Assembly (NCBI GenBank): GCA_003222065.1
Contig: QHUV01000074.1
Coordinates: forward strand, 1-8,402
Reading direction: 5' to 3'
DNA length: 8,402 nucleotides
From: Gemmatimonadota bacterium
Lineage (GTDB): Bacteria > Gemmatimonadota > Gemmatimonadetes > Gemmatimonadales > Gemmatimonadaceae
Shown one piece after another: positions 5,084 through 8,402 of this stretch. Position numbers and translations under genes: made by a program. The first letter of the stretch is position 1. Each line of letters opens with the position of its first letter. Under the pieces are notes generated by a model that was not told where the DNA came from, made no database searches, and worked only from the letters and a program-made list of their open reading frames with translations.

Positions 5084-6835
5084 GTGCGCCTGATGCGCCT
5101 CGCGCTGACCAGGGGTGTCTCGTCGCTGCTCGCGGCGCTGCTCGCACACGCCGCATGGGCGCAGGATACGACGAAAGCCGCGCCCGATACGATCCGACGA
5201 GCCGTCGCCTGCACGGGCCAGCGCGTCAATGACATCGTCATTCACTCATTTGCGCCGACCATCGCGGCGGTGCGGAGCGTGCCGGTCGTCGCCGAGGTCG
5301 CGCGGTCGATTCACGCGACCACGCGTTCCGACCTCATCCGGCGCTATCTGTTGATGGCGCGGGGCGATCAGTGCACCGAGCTACGCCGGTCAGAGTCAGA
5401 ACGTATTCTGCGCGCGCAACCGTTTCTCGCTGATGCTTCGGTCCAAGCGTTCGCGAGCGACAGCGGTGCAGTGGATCTCGAGGTGCGCACGATCGACGAG
5501 ACGTCAGTGGTGATCGGCGCGGGAGTGACCTCGGCGAGCCCGTACCTGACGTCGACGCGCATCGGAAGCTCGAACCTGGCTGGCGACGGCATTTACCTCG
5601 TCGGCAACTGGCGACACGATCCGCATTTTCGTGACGGTTATGGTGTGAAATTCACCGACTATCAGTTCGGCGCATTGCCATACATCCTCGCCGTCGACGG
5701 CCAGCAAAATCCCCTCGGCGACCACTGGAGTGTGGAATCGGCGCATCCGTTCCTCACGGACCTGCAGCGGCTCGCGTGGAGCGCGAAGGTCGGATCGGCC
5801 AACGATTATGTGTTTTTTGTCCCGACCGAGAACGTGCGACATGCACTCGACTTTCGGCGCACGTTTTTCGACATCGGGGGGATCGTTCGCGTCGGCCCGC
5901 CCGGGCGTCTGAGCCTGTTCGGCGCCTCGGTCTCGGGAGAGCGTGAGGATCCAGGCGAGGTCCCCATCCTCGTCGCCCCTACGGGCGCGCTGCTCGACAC
6001 AACGACGGCGTTCAGCGGCAGGTATGTTCAGCATCGCATCGCCCGCCTGAACGCGTTATGGGGCGTTCGTGACATCGGCTTCGTGCGCGTCCGCGGTTTC
6101 GATGCGCTCACGGCGACGCAGGATATCCCCATCGGCTTTCAGCTCGGCACGCAGTTCGGCCGGAGCCTAACGGCACTGGGCGCGCGAGACGACGACATCT
6201 TCATGTCGGGTGACGTCTACGTCGGGGCGGCGACGCAGAAGGCGGCGGCGCGTCTTCAGCTCCAAGGAGAGGGAAGACGGAGCAACGATCTCAGCGCATG
6301 GGATGGTATCGTCACGAGTGGTCGGGCGGCCCAGTACCTCAAGCTGGCCGATAACCAGACGGTGATCGCGTCACTCGAGTGGAGCGGCGGCTGGCGGATG
6401 CGTGTGCCGTTCGCGCTGACGTTAGGCGAGGCGCGGGGTGGCATCCGCGGTTACGACGAAGAGACGCGACCGGGCGGCCAGCGTGGCATCGTTCGCGTCG
6501 AGGACCGCTACGTACTCGGCAGGCCATTCGCGCTGGGCGACGTTGGCGTGGGCTTCTTTGCCGATGCTGGGCGGCTATGGGCCGGCGACGTACCATTCGG
6601 CGCGTCGACGCCAATACGCACTTCGGTCGGATTCAGCCTTCTCGCGAGTGTGCCGCCGCGCTCGGCGCGACTCTGGCGGCTCGACATCGCACTGCCGGTG
6701 AATCCTGGTAGGCCGCGACGCCTCGAGTTGCGGATCGTGAGCAACGACCGCACCTCATTTTTCTGGCGGGAGCCAGACGATGTGTTGATCGCGCGGGAGA
6801 GGACCGTTCCGTCGTCCATCTTTAATTGGCCATAG
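5084..6835 (+). CDS. Omp85/BamA-TamA-like outer-membrane protein with a POTRA-like domain
   Basis: The 583-residue protein has a signal peptide ending AHAAWA|Q (cleavage after residue 26). Residues about 48-138 look like a POTRA domain: LMARGDQCTELRRSESERIL, then LRAQPFLADASVQ and a closing strand VDLEVRTIDE. The rest alternates short amphipathic strands and loops, as expected for a beta-barrel. GGIRGYDEE at 452-460 is the Omp85 conserved RGY element, followed by RVEDRYVL and late strands GVGFFADAGRLW and RLWRLDIALPV. The protein is shorter than BamA, which has five POTRAs, so it is more likely a small Omp85 relative in export or insertion than the essential BamA. Its only two cysteines, Cys43 and Cys97, both fall in the periplasmic part and could form a disulfide. 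About 22 residues follow the last strand, instead of ending on it. It follows the coiled-coil gene by 17 bp and converges on the transporter gene with a 7-bp gap. Confidence 0.85.
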   Translation: MRLMRLALTRGVSSLLAALLAHAAWAQDTTKAAPDTIRRAVACTGQRVNDIVIHSFAPTIAAVRSVPVVAEVARSIHATTRSDLIRRYLLMARGDQCTELRRSESERILRAQPFLADASVQAFASDSGAVDLEVRTIDETSVVIGAGVTSASPYLTSTRIGSSNLAGDGIYLVGNWRHDPHFRDGYGVKFTDYQFGALPYILAVDGQQNPLGDHWSVESAHPFLTDLQRLAWSAKVGSANDYVFFVPTENVRHALDFRRTFFDIGGIVRVGPPGRLSLFGASVSGEREDPGEVPILVAPTGALLDTTTAFSGRYVQHRIARLNALWGVRDIGFVRVRGFDALTATQDIPIGFQLGTQFGRSLTALGARDDDIFMSGDVYVGAATQKAAARLQLQGEGRRSNDLSAWDGIVTSGRAAQYLKLADNQTVIASLEWSGGWRMRVPFALTLGEARGGIRGYDEETRPGGQRGIVRVEDRYVLGRPFALGDVGVGFFADAGRLWAGDVPFGASTPIRTSVGFSLLASVPPRSARLWRLDIALPVNPGRPRRLELRIVSNDRTSFFWREPDDVLIARERTVPSSIFNWP

Positions 6836-6842
6836 CCGACGG

Positions 6843-8402
6843 TTAGGCGACCGGCACCTCACCGCCACTCCGGCTGGCCAGCATCCGGCGAATGGGAATG
6901 ATGAGCGCGGCGATGGCGGCGGCCGCGATGAAGAGGGAAAGCGCCGTGCGCTGGAACAGCAGCGGCATCTCACCGAGCTTGTTCGGGTCCACATTGCCGC
7001 CCACGATACCGGCGATGAGGTTGCCTAACGCGGACGCCATAAACCAGATGCCCATCATCTGGCCGACGAACTTGCGCGGCGCGAGCTTCGTCATTGAGCT
7101 CAGACCCACCGGGCTCAGCGTCAGCTCGCCAAACGTCTGGAACAGGTAGCTGACGGTCAGCCACCACGCGGAGACCCGCGTCGCCGGACCTCCGGCAAGG
7201 ACGCGGTTCGCCGCGAGGAGCATAACCCAGAAGCCGACGCCAGCGGCAAAGAGTCCGAACGCAAACTTGGCGGGACTCGACGGGTTCCGGCCTCGTTTGC
7301 CGAAAGCGAGCCAGAGGAGACCGAAGACGGGCGCGAGGACGATGACAAAGATGGAGTTCGCGGCCTGGAGCCAGGTCGTTGGCATCTCCCAGCCAAAGAC
7401 GTGGCGATCGGTGAAGTCGCGCGCGAACAGGTTGAGCGAGGTCGGTGCCTGCTCGAAGGCGCTCCAGAAAATGGTCGCAAATACGAACAGCACGATGATC
7501 ACCGCAACGCGCTTTTTCTCACCGCCGCCGAGGCCAGCGAAAAAGAAGAGATACACGAAGTAAATGAGTGCGAGGGTGAGGATGACGAGCGCGAAGTTCT
7601 GCGCTACGGCAACGGCGTTGATTTTCAGAACGCCGGTCATCGCGAGGAGCACGACGACGACCACTGCGGCCAGCAGTCCGAACGAGATGGCGCGGACGCG
7701 ACGTTGCTCTTCAGGCGTGCCGTTAGGCTTGAGGCCGATCGGGCCCAGCGTGCGGGGCGCGAACACCCGAAAGGTGATCAGCCCAAAGAGCATTCCGATC
7801 CCCGCGGAGCCGAACCCCCAGTGCCAATCAACGCGCTCGCCGAGAATTCCGGAAACGATCGGCGCCAGAAAAGCGCCGAGGTTGATGCCGGTATAGAAGA
7901 TTGAAAACCCGGCGTCGCGCCGTGCGCCACCCTCTGGATAGAGATCACCAACTATCGCCGAGATATTCGGCTTGAGCAGTCCCGTGCCGATCACGATCAG
8001 AATGAGACCAACGAAGAACGCGCTGCGTGTAAAGAACGCGGAGAGGCCGATCGAGAGATGACCAAGCGCGATGAAAACGCCGCCGGTCCAGATCGATCGT
8101 TGCAGACCGAGCCAACGATCGGCGATCCATCCGCCGGGGAGCGACGAGAGGTACACCGACGAGGCGTAGATGCCGACGATCGAGCTCGCCGTGGCTCGAT
8201 CGAAACCAAAACCGCCCTGGGCGAGGGCGGCGGTCATGAAGAGGATGAGGAGCGGCCGGATCCCGTAGAACGAGAAGCGCTCCCACATCTCCGTGAAGAA
8301 CAGGGTCGCGAGGCCCCGCGGTTGGCCGAAGAACCGCCGGTCTCCGGTATAGGGCGTGAGATCCACCGGCGGCGCGTCTACCGTGACAGCGGCGGCTTCC
8401 GG
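6843..8402 (-). CDS. Proton-coupled oligopeptide transporter, POT/PTR2 family (N-terminus possibly beyond the edge)
   Basis: This inner-membrane major-facilitator protein should import di- and tripeptides with protons. Numbering from the GTG at 8366 gives 507 residues, a normal length. ETxxERF is seen as EMWERFSFYG at 26-35, the proton-coupling signature. GTGLLKPN at 127-134 holds the conserved TM4 Lys132, FYTGINLG at 157-164 is the PTR2 signature, FEQAPTSLN at 304-312 corresponds to TM7, and GELTLSPVGLS at 413-423 holds the TM10 Glu. Twelve or more hydrophobic segments are evident. No Shine-Dalgarno precedes GTG 8366, and the frame stays open to the window edge, adding an Ala/Val/Pro-rich stretch (PEAAAVTVDAPP). 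The real start may therefore be outside the window. The TAA stop lies 7 bp from the convergent Omp85-type stop, with no obvious terminator between them. Confidence 0.93.
   Translation of the reverse strand, partial: PEAAAVTVDAPPVDLTPYTGDRRFFGQPRGLATLFFTEMWERFSFYGIRPLLILFMTAALAQGGFGFDRATASSIVGIYASSVYLSSLPGGWIADRWLGLQRSIWTGGVFIALGHLSIGLSAFFTRSAFFVGLILIVIGTGLLKPNISAIVGDLYPEGGARRDAGFSIFYTGINLGAFLAPIVSGILGERVDWHWGFGSAGIGMLFGLITFRVFAPRTLGPIGLKPNGTPEEQRRVRAISFGLLAAVVVVVLLAMTGVLKINAVAVAQNFALVILTLALIYFVYLFFFAGLGGGEKKRVAVIIVLFVFATIFWSAFEQAPTSLNLFARDFTDRHVFGWEMPTTWLQAANSIFVIVLAPVFGLLWLAFGKRGRNPSSPAKFAFGLFAAGVGFWVMLLAANRVLAGGPATRVSAWWLTVSYLFQTFGELTLSPVGLSSMTKLAPRKFVGQMMGIWFMASALGNLIAGIVGGNVDPNKLGEMPLLFQRTALSLFIAAAAIAALIIPIRRMLASRSGGEVPVA

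Noticed and set aside
5504..6034. Minus-strand open frame of 176 codons inside the Omp85-type gene
   Set aside because: It is antisense to a clear signal-peptide/POTRA/barrel protein and is Arg-rich without motifs.
7401..7904. Plus-strand open frame of 167 codons inside the transporter gene
   Set aside because: Its charged, Glu/Asp/Arg-rich product is the expected antisense of hydrophobic membrane-helix codons.
1..8402. A defence island or other undescribed multi-gene system
   Set aside because: All but two genes belong to common housekeeping or envelope families, and the two unassigned ones sit in different transcription units without toxin, nuclease, ATPase or reverse-transcriptase signatures.

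Overview
The window is GC-rich, gene-dense bacterial chromosome. All recognisable genes look like ordinary envelope, transport or peptide-metabolism genes; I see no phage, transposon, CRISPR, tRNA or rRNA. An outer-membrane Omp85-type barrel protein, a lipoprotein peptidase and several exported proteins point to a diderm organism. The style (GC-rich, frequent GTG and TTG starts, short intergenic heptamer arrays, a repeated GCCTAACG word) and the protein sequences recall Gemmatimonadota. That assignment is inference from memory of similar proteins, not a search result.

Layout. At the left edge, on the minus strand, lie a family 2 glycosyltransferase (181-942) and an overlapping exported DUF3108-type protein that runs out of the window (194-1). 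A 211-bp divergent gap follows, carrying a tandem heptamer array just before a plus-strand M28-family lipoprotein metallopeptidase (1154-2788). Next on the plus strand is a 243-residue protein I do not recognise (2897-3628). It converges on a minus-strand class I glutamine amidotransferase-like hydrolase of the PuuD/peptidase C26 family (3672-4403). The junction of these two genes is occupied by a palindromic heptamer array that contains both stop codons.

A short divergent gap leads to a plus-strand pair: a cytoplasmic coiled-coil protein (4476-5066) and, 17 bp later, an Omp85-family outer-membrane protein with one recognisable POTRA-like domain (5084-6835). This pair is probably one transcript. 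Only 7 bp separates it from a convergent minus-strand proton-coupled oligopeptide transporter (POT/PTR2), whose N-terminus may lie beyond the right edge.

Together the genes suggest peptide scavenging (an envelope peptidase, a peptide importer and a gamma-glutamyl hydrolase) next to envelope biogenesis (glycosyltransferase, DUF3108 protein, Omp85 protein). They sit in separate transcription units, so a joint function is not shown. I did not find a convincing new defence or mobile system. The most unusual signals are the two heptamer arrays, the unrecognised 243-residue protein, and the pairing of a cytoplasmic coiled-coil protein with an Omp85 barrel.
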